Shown here: in pieces, positions 40,688 through 40,930 of the stretch
Position numbering within the stretch: position 1 is the stretch's first letter
Layout of the letters: each line of letters starts with the position of its first letter
Made by a program: the position numbers and the translations under genes
Notes under the pieces: generated by a model
Databases searched by the model: none
What the model saw: the letters and a program-made list of their open reading frames with translations, nothing else
Told to the model about the DNA's origin: nothing
DNA from: Candidatus Omnitrophota bacterium
Lineage (GTDB): Bacteria > Omnitrophota > Gorgyraeia > Velamenicoccales > Velamenicoccaceae
DNA length: 40,930 bases
Direction of reading: 5' to 3'
Assembly (NCBI GenBank): GCA_016235185.1
Contig: JACRLT010000014.1
Span: 1 to 40,930, forward strand

Positions 40688-40798
40688 GTGAAGCGAAGAG
40701 AATTTATTATTTTTATTGTTTGTCTTTTTGTATCTGTCTTCTTGATCGGGTTAGGGGCCGGGCTAAGAGTTTCTCATGATAGGCACTCGCTAGTGTAG
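40688..40798 (+). CDS. Small membrane peptide, possibly truncated by an IS
   Basis: The 36-residue frame starts with GTG at 40688 behind a strong GGAGGA (40678-40683). It encodes VKRREFIIFIVCLFVSVFLI and then GLGAGLRVSHDRHSLV, a single TM helix with a basic N-terminus. Its last nine bases overlap the end of the IS630 transposase on the other strand, so the original gene may have been longer. It is not in a recognised family. Confidence 0.45.
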   Translation: MKRREFIIFIVCLFVSVFLIGLGAGLRVSHDRHSLV

Positions 40799-40930
40799 TG
40801 TTACCAACGCTTCTTTACATTTGGCGATCTTTGTCATAATTCGTTCGACTGACGCTGTCCAAACAAAAATATGCGGATTTTGATTGTTTGTTTCAATGTA
40901 TTGAGTAATAGCTTTAACTAAATCCGGAAC
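40790..40930 (-). CDS. IS630-family transposase, C-terminal end (partial)
   Basis: On the minus strand, the frame entering from the right edge reads VPDLVKAITQYIETNNQNPH, then IFVWTASVERIMTKIAKC, then KEALVTLH and stops at 40790-40792. This is the typical C-terminus of IS630/Tc1-type transposases, with FVWTASxExI followed by KIxRxRxxLxxL. Only 46 residues lie within the window; the rest and the DDE catalytic motif would be to the right. It marks mobility of the AT-rich tail. The exact IS end and a TA target duplication were not found. Confidence 0.82.
   Translation of the reverse strand, partial: VPDLVKAITQYIETNNQNPHIFVWTASVERIMTKIAKCKEALVTLH

Noticed and set aside
1-40930. CRISPR array, tRNA or rRNA genes
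   Set aside because: No regularly spaced direct repeats and no cloverleaf-like or rRNA sequence was noticed by eye. A tRNAscan and a CRISPR finder run would settle it.

Overview
The window reads as a bacterial chromosome segment from a Gram-negative, double-membrane organism. Markers are LptE, a BamD-like lipoprotein-type TPR protein, apolipoprotein N-acyltransferase, an LpxL-type acyltransferase, MurJ and SecA. The best guess is a PVC-related candidate phylum such as Omnitrophota. That rests on a fused TsaC/low-molecular-weight-phosphatase gene, an archaeal-type adenosine-specific kinase family, a B12-dependent ribonucleotide reductase and many short dispersed palindromes; it is inference, since no rRNA gene is present. 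Housekeeping genes are densely packed, with many 4-23 bp overlaps.

Layout. 1-124: 3' remnant of a group II intron (domain V) directly before purE. 125-7161, plus strand: purE, tsaC-phosphatase fusion, rpiB, glyA, dCMP deaminase, nrdR, DUF151 nuclease, CCA-adding enzyme and a macro-like/Nudix protein. The tsaC-ywlE-rpiB-glyA order matches the ywlC-ywlE-ywlF-glyA neighbourhood of Bacillus. 7162-9483: repeat-rich spacers around a secreted hypothetical protein and dusB, both on the minus strand. 9484-10921: arsR-acr3 arsenite efflux with a clear promoter and operator. 10979-13133: bamD-like, lptE and holA; rpsT lies opposite with a near-consensus promoter. 13444-25753: murJ, uvrC, MGMT, pilT, prfB (programmed +1 frameshift), secA, lnt and two TPR proteins. 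25753-29806: adenosine-specific kinase, LpxL-like acyltransferase, CBS protein, ArsB/NhaD-type permease and DUF502. 29807-32071, minus strand: a membrane-embedded spermidine-synthase-like protein. 32244-32330: a 28-residue, ribosomal-protein-THX-like gene with its own promoter and terminator.

32421-36152 holds the class II ribonucleotide reductase gene. Two NrdR-box-like sites separated by 16 bp lie just upstream of a TTGACA-N17-TATCCT promoter, and the regulator gene nrdR is at 3913-4374. The reductase is interrupted by a 411-residue LAGLIDADG intein. The intein sits exactly before the catalytic thiyl-radical cysteine and has an atypical Arg-Asp C-terminus.

From about 36.1 kb the character changes. 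A 200-bp foldback element marks the boundary, and beyond it the DNA is visibly AT-rich with isolated single genes, all on the plus strand: a trypsin-like protease, a small secreted protein, a TIR/deoxyribosyltransferase-like protein and a Doc/Fic protein with extra domains. Every gene junction there carries a hairpin or palindrome built on a shared GGACCG-type core (eight copies found by eye). The region ends at a small membrane ORF running into the 3' end of an IS630-family transposase. This tail looks like a mobile or defence-related cargo region and is the best place to look for an undescribed system.
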